A DNA stretch of 64,000 nt from Prauserella_A sp040635515 (GTDB lineage Bacteria; Actinomycetota; Actinomycetes; Mycobacteriales; Pseudonocardiaceae). Shown one piece after another: positions 15,843-23,860 of this stretch (within the stretch, counting starts at the first letter, position 1; the number at the start of each line of letters is the position of its first letter). Made by a program: the position numbers and the translations under genes. The stretch is from positions 1 to 64,000 of the forward strand of contig JBEYHY010000006.1 of assembly GCA_040635515.1 (NCBI GenBank), in the 5' to 3' direction. The notes under the pieces are model-generated. The model ran no database searches. It was not told the DNA's origin and saw nothing but the letters and a program-made list of their open reading frames with translations.

Positions 15843-16645
15843 CGTTGACGTTCACCCGCTACGTGGCCATCGGCGACAGCCAGACCGAAGGTCTGGGCGA
15901 CGGCAACGAACTCGACGGCTACCGGGGTTGGGCAGACCGGCTGGCCGAACGGCTGGCACACGGTAATCCTGACCTCGCCTACGCCAACCTGGCCGTGCGC
16001 GGCAAGCTCGCCGCCCAGGTCCGCGCGGAACAACTCGCGCCCGCGCTCGCGATGCGCCCCGACCTGGCCACCGTGATGGCCGGCATGAACGACCTCATCC
16101 GAGGGGGCTTCGACGCCGCGGGCGTCGCAAGCCATATCGAGGCCATGTTCGCCGACCTCACCGAAGCAGGCGCGACCGTGGTGACCGTGACCTTTCCCGA
16201 CATCGGCAAGATCACCCCACTCGCCGCACCATTGCTTCCCCGGGTGCTCGACCTCAACGCCCGGATCATCGCCGCCGCGGCACGCCACGGTGTTCTCGTC
16301 GTCGACACGTTTCCGCACGCGGTCACCACCGACGCCCGCTTGTGGAGCGCCGACCGGCTGCACGTGAGCCCGATCGGCCACGCACGCATCGCCTCGGCCG
16401 TGGCGAAGGTACTCGCCCTGCCCGGCGATCACGAAGATTGGACCCGGCCACTCCCTCCGTTGCCACGCCGCACACCATGGCGAGCGACTGCGACGGAATT
16501 GCGGTGGCTCGCTTCGTTCGCGGGACCGTGGCTTTATCGCAGGGTCAGGGGCCGATCCTCCGGCGACGGCCGCGTCGCGAAGCGGCCCGAACTGGCTCCC
16601 GTCACGGTTTCAGCGCACGGGCCTGCCGGACGGCATCCGGAATAG
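15839..16645 (+). CDS. SGNH/GDSL-family hydrolase
   Basis: This 268-residue esterase-like protein has block I AIGDSQTEG (nucleophile Ser), block III AGMNDLIRGG, and block V DRLHVSPIGH with the catalytic Asp and His. No signal peptide or membrane segment is visible, so it is probably cytoplasmic. The last 60 residues are rich in Arg, Trp and Pro and lie outside the fold. It is coupled to the PadR regulator upstream and overlaps the convergent nnr gene by 44 bases. Substrate unknown. Confidence 0.85.
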   Translation: MTLTFTRYVAIGDSQTEGLGDGNELDGYRGWADRLAERLAHGNPDLAYANLAVRGKLAAQVRAEQLAPALAMRPDLATVMAGMNDLIRGGFDAAGVASHIEAMFADLTEAGATVVTVTFPDIGKITPLAAPLLPRVLDLNARIIAAAARHGVLVVDTFPHAVTTDARLWSADRLHVSPIGHARIASAVAKVLALPGDHEDWTRPLPPLPRRTPWRATATELRWLASFAGPWLYRRVRGRSSGDGRVAKRPELAPVTVSAHGPAGRHPE

Positions 16646-18047
16646 CCGCGAGCACCCCCGCCGCCGACACCGGAACCCCGTCGGCACCGATCTCGCCCGC
16701 ACGGGCATGCACGTCGGCCGCGACACCTGCGGCCAGCCACGGATCGAGTCCTGCCGCGAGCAACGCACCGACCAGCCCCGACAGCACGTCACCCGAACCG
16801 GCCGTGGCCAGCCATGATCCGCGCGCGGCATTCACCAGCACTCGCCCCGCCGGATCGGCGACGATCGTGCAGTGCCCTTTCAACAGCACGACGGCGTTGA
16901 ACCGGTCCGCGGCGGCACGCACGGCGCCCACCCTGTCCGGTCCTGGCGGCGAGCCCGTCAACCTGGCGAACTCGCCGTCGTGCGGAGTGAGAACAAGCGG
17001 CGTGTCCGGATCGCGGGCGTCCAGCACATCCGGCTGGTGAGCGATGATCGTGATCGCGTCGGCGTCCGCGCACACGGGAACTCCCTTTCCGAGCGCCGCG
17101 GCGAGGACATCCCTGCCCTCCCTTCCGGTTCCGATGCCGGGCCCGGCGACCCATGCCTGCACCCTGCCCGCGTCGGTAATGGAGCCGGTGGCGACGATTT
17201 CCGGCCAGTGCCAGCGAACGACGTCGGCAGCGGGGCCCGCGTACCGCACCATGCCTGAGGTCGCATGCACGGCGGAACCGGAGGCGAGCACGGCCGCCCC
17301 GGGGTAGGTCGCCGACCCAGCCGCGACACCCGTGACTCCCTGCGTGTACTTGTCATCGGACGGCCCGGGCATGGGCCACGCCGACGCGACATCGGCAACG
17401 TCCAGCTGAAACAGGTCGGGTTCACCGAGTTCGCCAGCAAGCCCGATGTCGACGAGCACGACGTCGCCGCACCGCTCGGGATTGAGCACGTGAACCGGTT
17501 TCCTGGCACCGAACGTGACGGTCAGGTTCGCCGACACGGCGGGCCCTTCGACGGCACCGGTGTCGGGTTCGACTCCGCTCGGCAGGTCAACGGCCAGCAC
17601 GGGCGCAGTGATGTGGCCGACCAAGGCCGCGGCATCCGGCCGGAGGGGCCCTCGTGCCGAGATACCCACGATCCCGTCGACCACCAGGTCGGCATCGGCT
17701 ATCCATTGTGGACCTTCGTCGACGGACAGCACTCTCCCGCCGGAACGGTTGAGAGCGGCCAGTCCCTGCCGATGCGCCTTGTCCGGCGCGAGCAGCACGG
17801 CGGCGACCCCGACGCCCCTCTTGCGCAGGAACGCGCCTGCCCACAGCGCGTCGCCGCCGTTGTTTCCCGCACCGACGAGCAGCACGACACTCCGGCCCGC
17901 GACAGCTCCCGTGTGCTCGTCCAGCATGGTGGCGGCCCGCGTCGCGACACCGTGAGCGGCGCGCCGCATGAGCGTGCCCTCCGGAGTGCAGGCGAGCAGC
18001 CGCTCCTCGGCCAGGCGAACGTGATCAGTGGTCCAGATACCCCGCAC
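16602..18047 (-). CDS. nnr: Bifunctional NAD(P)H-hydrate epimerase/dehydratase
   Basis: This repair enzyme converts damaged, hydrated NADH and NADPH back to the active form. The 481 residues hold an N-terminal YjeF epimerase domain (about 1-215; LLVGAGNNGGDALW at 57-69, VVDGIVGISARG, VLAVDLPSGVEPDTG) and a C-terminal ADP/ATP-dependent dehydratase domain (about 225-481; VLTPHDGEFARLTG, VLLKGHCTIV, ATAGSGDVLSGLVGALLAAG). It starts 10 bases after glmS. The glmS-nnr-alr order is usual in actinobacteria; here 4.9 kb of other genes part nnr from alr. Confidence 0.95.
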   Translation of the reverse strand: MRGIWTTDHVRLAEERLLACTPEGTLMRRAAHGVATRAATMLDEHTGAVAGRSVVLLVGAGNNGGDALWAGAFLRKRGVGVAAVLLAPDKAHRQGLAALNRSGGRVLSVDEGPQWIADADLVVDGIVGISARGPLRPDAAALVGHITAPVLAVDLPSGVEPDTGAVEGPAVSANLTVTFGARKPVHVLNPERCGDVVLVDIGLAGELGEPDLFQLDVADVASAWPMPGPSDDKYTQGVTGVAAGSATYPGAAVLASGSAVHATSGMVRYAGPAADVVRWHWPEIVATGSITDAGRVQAWVAGPGIGTGREGRDVLAAALGKGVPVCADADAITIIAHQPDVLDARDPDTPLVLTPHDGEFARLTGSPPGPDRVGAVRAAADRFNAVVLLKGHCTIVADPAGRVLVNAARGSWLATAGSGDVLSGLVGALLAAGLDPWLAAGVAADVHARAGEIGADGVPVSAAGVLAAIPDAVRQARALKP

Positions 18048-18057
18048 AGGGCCCTGT

Positions 18058-19920
18058 TTACTCCACCGTCACCGACTTCGCCAGATTACGAGGCTTGTCG
18101 ACGTCGTAACCACGGGTGCGGGCGATCTCGGCCGCCAGCACCTGCAGTGGCACCGTGGACACCAGTGGCTGCAGGAGCGTTGGTACAGCCGGGATTTCCA
18201 CGAGCTCGTCGGCGAAGGGCCGTACCCGGTCGTCACCCTCCTCCGCGATCACGATCGTGCGCGCGCCGCGGGCCTGGATCTCACTGATGTTGGAGACCAG
18301 TTTCGCGTGCAGCACGGCCCGCCCCTTCGGGGAAGGCATCACGACGACGACGGGCAGTCCTTCCTCGATGAGGGCGATGGGCCCGTGCTTCAGCTCGCCC
18401 GCGGCGAACCCCTCCGCATGCATGTAGGCGAGTTCTTTCAGTTTGAGCGCGCCTTCGAGTGCGACAGGGAAACCGACGTGCCTTCCGAGGAACAGCACCG
18501 CCTTCGAGTCGGCGAGCTTCCGCCCCATGTCCCGCACTTGATCCACAGTGGACAGTACCTTGTGGACCGCGGCGGGCATGGCCTCAAGTTCGGCGAATTC
18601 CCGGGCGACCTCGTCCGGATACTTGGTACCCCTCGCCTGGGCGAGCGCGAGCCCCACAAGGTAATTGGCCGCGATCTGCGCGAGAAAGGCCTTCGTGGAG
18701 GCCACGCCGATTTCGGGGCCGGCGTGCGTGTACAGCACAGCGTCGGACTCGCGGGGAATCTGCGCACCGTTGGTGTTGCAGACCGCGAGCACTCGCGCTT
18801 TCTGCGCGCGGGCGTGCCGCACCGCCTCCAGCGTGTCGGCGGTCTCCCCTGACTGGGAAACGGCGACGATGAGCGTGTCGCGATCGAGTACGGGGTCGCG
18901 ATAGCGGAATTCGCTCGCCAGTTCGACCTCGACCGGGAGCCGGCACCAGTGTTCGATCGCGTATTTGGCGACGAGCCCGGAGTGGTAGGCCGAGCCGCAG
19001 GCGACGACGAACACCTTGTCGACGTCGCGGAGATCCTGCTCGGAGATGCGCTGCTCGTCGAGCACGATCTTGCCGGCCTCGAAGTGCCCGCGCAGCGTGT
19101 TGGCCAGCGCGTCGGGCTGTTCTTCGATCTCCTTGAGCATGAAGTACTCGTGGCCGCCCTTCTCGGCGGCGGAAAGGTCCCAGTCGACCGTGAAGGGTTT
19201 GCCCTGCGCCGGCTCACCGGAAAAGTCGGTGACCTCGCAACCCTCCCTGGTGATCACGACGAGCTGATCCTGGCCGAGCTCGATGGCCTCCCTCGTGTGC
19301 TCGATGAAGGCGGCGACATCCGAGGCGACGAAGGTCTCCCCCTCACCCACGCCGACGACGAGCGGGGAGGACCGGCGCGCCGCGACGATGACGTCCGGCT
19401 GATCGGCATGGGTGACGACGAGTGTGAAGGCGCCTTCCAGCCTGCGGCACACGGTGCGCACGCTCGCGGGCAGGTCGCCCGCGGCGGGGCCGTCGGCGTA
19501 GGCGCGGGCGATCAGGTGTGCGGTGGTCTCGGTGTCGGTGTCGCTGGTGAGCTCGATACCGTCGGCTTCGAGTTCGGCACGGAGCGCGGCGAAGTTCTCG
19601 ATGATGCCGTTGTGGACGACGGCGACGCGCTCGCTGCCGTCGCGGTGCGGGTGGGAGTTGCGGTCGACGGGCGCACCGTGGGTCGCCCACCGGGTGTGGC
19701 CCATGCCCGCGGTGCCCGTGAAGCCGTCGCGGCCCGCCGTGTCGAGTGCGGCTTCCAGGTTGGCCAGGCGCCCCGCTTTGCGTTCGACGGTCAGCGCGCC
19801 GGCGCCGTCGAGTACGGCTACGCCTGCCGAGTCGTACCCTCGGTACTCCATTCGGCGGAGGCCGCCAAGTACCACGTCAAGCGCCTGCCGATGCCCGACA
19901 TATCCCACGATTCCACACAC
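18058..19920 (-). CDS. glmS: Glucosamine-6-phosphate synthase GlmS
   Basis: GlmS makes glucosamine 6-phosphate from fructose 6-phosphate and glutamine, the first step to UDP-GlcNAc and peptidoglycan. The 620 residues have the normal two parts: an N-terminal glutaminase with nucleophile Cys2 (MCGIVGYVGHRQA, GHTRWATHG) and C-terminal SIS isomerase domains (ACGSAYHSG, VSQSGETADTL), ending DKPRNLAKSVTVE. The start is a GTG behind a GGGGGA Shine-Dalgarno. No glmS ribozyme is visible upstream; the space to 20122 holds palindromic repeats. Confidence 0.98.
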   Translation of the reverse strand: MCGIVGYVGHRQALDVVLGGLRRMEYRGYDSAGVAVLDGAGALTVERKAGRLANLEAALDTAGRDGFTGTAGMGHTRWATHGAPVDRNSHPHRDGSERVAVVHNGIIENFAALRAELEADGIELTSDTDTETTAHLIARAYADGPAAGDLPASVRTVCRRLEGAFTLVVTHADQPDVIVAARRSSPLVVGVGEGETFVASDVAAFIEHTREAIELGQDQLVVITREGCEVTDFSGEPAQGKPFTVDWDLSAAEKGGHEYFMLKEIEEQPDALANTLRGHFEAGKIVLDEQRISEQDLRDVDKVFVVACGSAYHSGLVAKYAIEHWCRLPVEVELASEFRYRDPVLDRDTLIVAVSQSGETADTLEAVRHARAQKARVLAVCNTNGAQIPRESDAVLYTHAGPEIGVASTKAFLAQIAANYLVGLALAQARGTKYPDEVAREFAELEAMPAAVHKVLSTVDQVRDMGRKLADSKAVLFLGRHVGFPVALEGALKLKELAYMHAEGFAAGELKHGPIALIEEGLPVVVVMPSPKGRAVLHAKLVSNISEIQARGARTIVIAEEGDDRVRPFADELVEIPAVPTLLQPLVSTVPLQVLAAEIARTRGYDVDKPRNLAKSVTVE

Positions 19921-19970
19921 GTCCCCCAGGGTAACGACACAGCGTCACCATCATCGCCCGGCACGGCGGG

Positions 19971-20039
19971 ACCGCGTTTAGCCCGCGAAACGCGGTGGGG
20001 CGCCCCTCCCCGGACCGCAGTTCGCGGGCTAAACGCGGT
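19971..20039. repeat. Inverted pair of palindromic repeats
   Basis: Two 26-base copies (19971-19996 and 20014-20039) of the GCGTTTAGC family point in opposite orientations across a 17-base G/C-rich spacer. The copies are reverse complements with two mismatches, so the pair can fold into one long hairpin as well as two small ones. It lies between the divergent starts of glmS and the hydrolase gene. Confidence 0.9.
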
Positions 20040-20122
20040 TGGGACCCCGGCCGCCGCACCGCCCAACGCACGGTGACCGGGTATGCCAGCCTCGGCCTGG
20101 TCATTCGGATACCCTCCCTGCC

Positions 20123-20938
20123 ATGGCCAGCAAGCCGAAGCAGTTACTGGAGGACCTGACCCACTCGGGTCCGCACGAGGTGCTGCGTGGCGACCTCGCA
20201 CTCGTCGGCCTCCCCGGCGTCGTCTACACGCCGGCGCGAGGGCTCAACCTCCCTGCGATCGCCTTCGGCCACGGCTGGCTCCAGCCTCCCGGCCGATACC
20301 GCGAACTGCTGCGCCACCTCGCCAGCTGGGGCATCGTCGCGGCGGCTCCCGCCACTCAGCGCGGTCCGCTGCCGTCACACCGCGCTTTCGCCGCGGATCT
20401 TCGCTCAGCCCTCGACCTGGTCACCGGCGTTCGCCTCGGCCCGGACGGCATCAGCGTCGATCCGGCGAAGCTGGGCGTGGCGGGGCACTCCATCGGCGGA
20501 GGCGCCGCGGTACTCGCCGCCGCGAGTGAACCCACCCACACCGTCAAGGCCGTCGCGACCATCACCGCGGCACAAACGATGCCACCGGCCACCGCCGCGG
20601 CACAGACCGTCACCGCACCAGGTCTTCACCTGGTCGCCGACGAGGACATGGTCGCACCTGCCGAAGGCAATGCCGCCGCCATCGCCGACACGTGGGCCGG
20701 TCCCGTCCGGCTGCGAACTCTGCCCAAGTCGTCCCACCTCGCGGTCACCGAGGGGATGCACTGGAGCCAGCCACTGCTGCACGGCAAGCCCCACCGGCAG
20801 ACTCAGCGCACCGTTCGCGCACTGTTCACCGCCTTCTTCCTCACCGAACTGACCGGCACGGACCGATACCGGCCGCTGCTCGAAGCCGACCTCAAGGCGG
20901 CACCGCTCACGCTCGACCGGGAGCCCGCGGCTCGCTGA
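20123..20938 (+). CDS. Alpha/beta hydrolase (dienelactone hydrolase/chlorophyllase-like)
   Basis: A 271-residue hydrolase without a signal peptide. It shows the oxyanion region AFGHGWLQP, nucleophile elbow VAGHSIGGGAA, an acid in LVADEDMVAP and a histidine in PKSSHLAV. I start at the ATG at 20123 (ASKPKQLLED); it lacks a Shine-Dalgarno and GATACC sits about 10 bases upstream, so a leaderless transcript is possible. By position beside glmS it corresponds to the hypothetical Rv3438 of M. tuberculosis (from memory). Its 3' end overlaps the convergent KS-beta gene by 32 bases. Confidence 0.8.
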   Translation: MASKPKQLLEDLTHSGPHEVLRGDLALVGLPGVVYTPARGLNLPAIAFGHGWLQPPGRYRELLRHLASWGIVAAAPATQRGPLPSHRAFAADLRSALDLVTGVRLGPDGISVDPAKLGVAGHSIGGGAAVLAAASEPTHTVKAVATITAAQTMPPATAAAQTVTAPGLHLVADEDMVAPAEGNAAAIADTWAGPVRLRTLPKSSHLAVTEGMHWSQPLLHGKPHRQTQRTVRALFTAFFLTELTGTDRYRPLLEADLKAAPLTLDREPAAR

Positions 20939-21941
20939 ACACCCGCAGCAGCGCGCACCCCACCGAGCCGTCGTTCTCCACGCCCGTCAGCAGGCCGACT
21001 CCCGGTGTCTCCAGCAGCGCCGCGACCTGCAGCGGCCCTGTCACCGCACCCACATCGCCGACCAAGTCGACCGGGTTCAGCACCACTGCCGGCAGGGTGC
21101 CCCCAAACAGCATTCTGCCCGCTAACTGTTCCGCGGTGGCCTGCTCACCACCTGGCGCCGACATGGCCAGCGCGGCGACCTCCCCCACCGCGACGCCGGT
21201 CCGGGTGAACAACCGCCGCATGCACGTTTCCAGTGCGCGAGCGGGGTCACCGTCGACGGTGACCCTCGTACTCACCCCCAGCACCTCCGCCAACGCGGGT
21301 CGCGCGGAACCCACCCGCTCAAGAAGCAGCGCCGCCGCGCCCTCACCGAGCCGCCAGGTCGCTCCCCGGTGCCATTCCAGCCACGCACGTTCCGCGCTGT
21401 ATTCCTCGACCGCACCGCACACGACGCCACTCGCCCTGCCCGTGGCAAGCAACCGCGCGGCATAGCGCAGCACGCCGATCCCGGACATCCGGCCGCCCGC
21501 GATCGTCGTGTTCGGGCCGGTCAGCTTCCGCCAGATGGCGACCTGCGCGGCGGCACTGTTCATCAGCGCATAGGGCATCGTCGCCGGATTCACGAAGTAC
21601 GGCTTGCGCCGGGTCAGCGAATCGCGCGTGAACTCGAACTGGGTCCGTGTGCTCCCCGACGTCGTCCCGAGCACCACACCGGTACCCGGGTCCACGTCAA
21701 TGCCGGAGAGCAGATCGGCGACGACGCCGACCGCCAGCGCGCTGGCCCTGTCCATCGACCCCGTCCCCTTCCGGCCGAGCGCCTCCTCAACGACAAAGTC
21801 GCCTGCGAGGAACGCGGCAGGAAGCGGGCCGTCCGGGACGGGGGAAGGCGCCGGGCCCCGCGGCCCGAAGGGAGTCTTCCCGACACCGAGGGCGGAAATG
21901 GCCGACCACGCCGTGATCACCGGCGGGCCCTCAGCCGTCAC
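20907..21941 (-). CDS. Catalytically dead ketosynthase (KS-beta / chain-length-factor-like)
   Basis: A thiolase-fold ketosynthase homolog of 344 residues, about 60 shorter than its neighbour. Aligned by eye, the active-site region TACAAG of the neighbour reads GGRMSG here, so the cysteine is Arg. AHGTGT has become SAPGGE and GHTMGAA has become GDVGAVT, so both catalytic histidines are gone. Loss of the cysteine in a partner gene that overlaps an intact KS (GTGA junction) is the pattern of KS-beta subunits of type II polyketide synthases. It probably forms a heterodimer with the upstream KS and shapes the chain cavity. It ends the six-gene operon. Confidence 0.75.
   Translation of the reverse strand: MTAEGPPVITAWSAISALGVGKTPFGPRGPAPSPVPDGPLPAAFLAGDFVVEEALGRKGTGSMDRASALAVGVVADLLSGIDVDPGTGVVLGTTSGSTRTQFEFTRDSLTRRKPYFVNPATMPYALMNSAAAQVAIWRKLTGPNTTIAGGRMSGIGVLRYAARLLATGRASGVVCGAVEEYSAERAWLEWHRGATWRLGEGAAALLLERVGSARPALAEVLGVSTRVTVDGDPARALETCMRRLFTRTGVAVGEVAALAMSAPGGEQATAEQLAGRMLFGGTLPAVVLNPVDLVGDVGAVTGPLQVAALLETPGVGLLTGVENDGSVGCALLRVFSEPRAPGRA
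21106..21131. repeat. Palindromic repeat inside the KS-beta coding sequence
   Basis: AACAGCATTCTGC-CC-GCTAACTGTTC matches the repeat family with a few changes and is read in frame as QLAGRML of the protein. Confidence 0.55.
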
Positions 21942-23143
21942 GGCCGTTTGCCCAGCACGACGACGGCGTTGTTGCCGCCGAAAGCGAGCGCGTTGTTCTG
22001 CACCACACGCAGCTCGGCGTCGACCGCGGTGTTGGGTACGCAATCGACGGGGCACTCGGGGTCGGTCTCCCCGTGGTTGATCGTCGGAGGCACGAATCCC
22101 CTTTCGATACCCAGCGCGCACGCGACGGCTCCCAATGCGCTCGCCGCTCCCATGGTGTGCCCGAGCATGGATTTCACCGACACGGTCCGAGGCGGCTCCG
22201 CGCCGAAAACCTCATTGATCGCACCACATTCGGTGACATCGTTGGCTTTCGTACCGGTGCCATGGGCGGATATCAGGTCGACGTCATCAGGAGTGACACC
22301 GGCATCGCGCAAGGCCAGCTCCATGCACCGGCGGACACTGTCACCATCGGGCGCCACCTGGTGGCGCGCATCGCAGTTCAGCCCGTAGCCCAGCACCTCG
22401 GCATACGGTTTCACACCTCGCGCCTCCGCCGACCGCAACGACTCCATGAGCAGAACGGCACTCCCCTCGCCGGTGAGAATGCCCCCGCGATCCTTGTCGA
22501 AGGGCCTGCATCGCCCGGGGTCGATCGCACCGAGCCGGTAGAAGCCGGTGAAGGTCATGCGGCACATCGCGTCGGCACCACCGCACAGCGCGAAATCCGC
22601 CTCCCCAGAACGTATCGCGTCGAACCCGTTGCCGATGGCATAGTTTCCCGCCGCGCACGCCGTCGCGATAGTGGATACGTCCACATCGGACAGCCGGAGT
22701 TCACGCGCGACACCGGTGGCGAGCCTGCCTGCCTGAGTGCGCAACGCGGCGGAACCGGCCATCGCCTCCGGGCCGGAACGCAGCATCGTCTCGGCGAGCC
22801 GTTCACCTTCATCGGAGCCGCCATCGGTGGTTCCGATGCACACGACACCAGGTCGCGCACCGAGGTGTTTCTCGTCGGCACCCGCGTCCGCGACGGCCAT
22901 CCTCGCCGCCGCGATCGCGAACCTGGCCGCCCTGCTCACCTCGTCGAGTGGAACGTTGCGCACCCACCGTTCCGCCTCGAAATCCTTGACCTCGCAGCCA
23001 TCGGCGTGCGCGAAACCGCTGGTGTCGAACGATTCGATCGGCCCTTGCCCATCGCTACCCGCGCGCAGGGCCTCGGCGAACGCGTCAGCACCGGTGCCGA
23101 TGCTGGACACCACGCCGAGCCCGGTGATCACCACCCTGTGCAC
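21938..23143 (-). CDS. Beta-ketoacyl-ACP synthase (KS-alpha, FabF-like)
   Basis: A condensing enzyme of 401 residues that would extend an acyl chain with malonyl-ACP. The complete catalytic set is present: nucleophile Cys in STIATACAAG, His in SAHGTGTKAND, Lys in SVKSMLGH and His in GHTMGAAS; the C-terminus has NNALAFGGNNAVVVLG. It starts 3 bases after the ACP gene and overlaps the dead KS gene by GTGA. As no reductase or dehydratase gene is adjacent, the product would be a polyketone-type chain, or reduction would be borrowed from fatty acid synthesis. Not the housekeeping fabF by context. Confidence 0.9.
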   Translation of the reverse strand: MHRVVITGLGVVSSIGTGADAFAEALRAGSDGQGPIESFDTSGFAHADGCEVKDFEAERWVRNVPLDEVSRAARFAIAAARMAVADAGADEKHLGARPGVVCIGTTDGGSDEGERLAETMLRSGPEAMAGSAALRTQAGRLATGVARELRLSDVDVSTIATACAAGNYAIGNGFDAIRSGEADFALCGGADAMCRMTFTGFYRLGAIDPGRCRPFDKDRGGILTGEGSAVLLMESLRSAEARGVKPYAEVLGYGLNCDARHQVAPDGDSVRRCMELALRDAGVTPDDVDLISAHGTGTKANDVTECGAINEVFGAEPPRTVSVKSMLGHTMGAASALGAVACALGIERGFVPPTINHGETDPECPVDCVPNTAVDAELRVVQNNALAFGGNNAVVVLGKRP

Positions 23144-23146
23144 GGA

Positions 23147-23398
23147 TCAGCCATCCAACGCCGCACTGAGGACCTCGTACACACCTTTCAGGTTGACGAG
23201 GCGGGTCAGCTCGTCCTCGTCGATCTCCACGTCGAACTCGATTTCGAGGCGTGCCAGCAGTTCGATCATCTTCATGGAGTCGGCTTCGAGGTCTTCGACG
23301 AACAGCTCCGACTCGCCGACCTCTTCCGGGTCGACCTCAAGCACCCTGCACACGAGCCGTTTGATTTCGCCGGCTCGCCCGGCGACGACGGCGTTCAT
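23147..23398 (-). CDS. Acyl carrier protein
   Basis: An 83-residue acidic helical carrier. The phosphopantetheine serine lies in VEDLEADSMKMIELL (about 34-48), with Met in place of the usual Leu after the serine, followed by the helix-III pattern of ACPs (DEDELTRLVNLKGVYEVL). Its ATG overlaps the stop of the basic-protein gene (ATGA), and KS-alpha follows at once. It therefore belongs to the KS pair, yet is translationally tied to genes for type VII substrate-like proteins. Confidence 0.92.
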   Translation of the reverse strand: MNAVVAGRAGEIKRLVCRVLEVDPEEVGESELFVEDLEADSMKMIELLARLEIEFDVEIDEDELTRLVNLKGVYEVLSAALDG

Positions 23399-23838
23399 TT
23401 CAGCCAGGAGTTGTTGGAGAAATCGTCATCGTCGAACCGGTCCTCCCGACGAGCGTGCCGCGCCCTTCTCGGCGGAGCCGGAGGCGCGGATACTTCGGGT
23501 TCTGGCGGCTCGGGGGTCGCACTACTGCTGGGGCTTGTCTTCCCATTGTGGGAAAAGGTGGCATCACGTTGGTCGTCATCGGGGCCGAAACCCATGACGT
23601 TGCTCTTGTCAGCCAAGGATTTCCCGGTGCTCCAGCCACCGGCCTGCTTCTGCCTCCGGCCGAGTTCACTGAAGTGCTTGGCCGCCCTCGCGGCAACCTT
23701 CCCCTGCGTAATCATGCTTTCCTTGGACCGCTTCCGCACGCTCGCCGCGTTGCGTTCCCTCAGCGCCCTGCGTTCGGCCATCTCCCTGCCGATGCTGCTG
23801 AGCCGGGAGATGGTCGCCGCGGCTTTACCCTGTGCCAT
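23395..23838 (-). CDS. Basic, Ser/Pro-rich hypothetical protein linked to type VII substrates
   Basis: A 147-residue protein I do not recognise. The first 75 residues are strongly basic and predicted helical (REMAERRALRERNAASVRKRSKE, KVAARAAKHFSELGRRQKQ). The middle is a Ser/Pro/Glu linker, and the end is Arg-rich and then acidic (RREDRFDDDDFSNNSWLK). No signal peptide or membrane segment is seen. AGGAGAG lies 6 bases before the ATG. It starts 22 bases after the large WXG protein and overlaps the ACP gene, so it bridges the two halves of the operon; a scaffold or chaperone role is only a guess. Confidence 0.75.
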   Translation of the reverse strand: MAQGKAAATISRLSSIGREMAERRALRERNAASVRKRSKESMITQGKVAARAAKHFSELGRRQKQAGGWSTGKSLADKSNVMGFGPDDDQRDATFSHNGKTSPSSSATPEPPEPEVSAPPAPPRRARHARREDRFDDDDFSNNSWLK

Positions 23839-23860
23839 CAGCTCTCCTGTCCTCGCGCGG

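Noticed and set aside
19921..20122. A glmS ribozyme or riboswitch in the glmS upstream region.
   Set aside because: The GTG start is preceded by only a short leader with a plain Shine-Dalgarno, and the folded parts belong to the repeat family.
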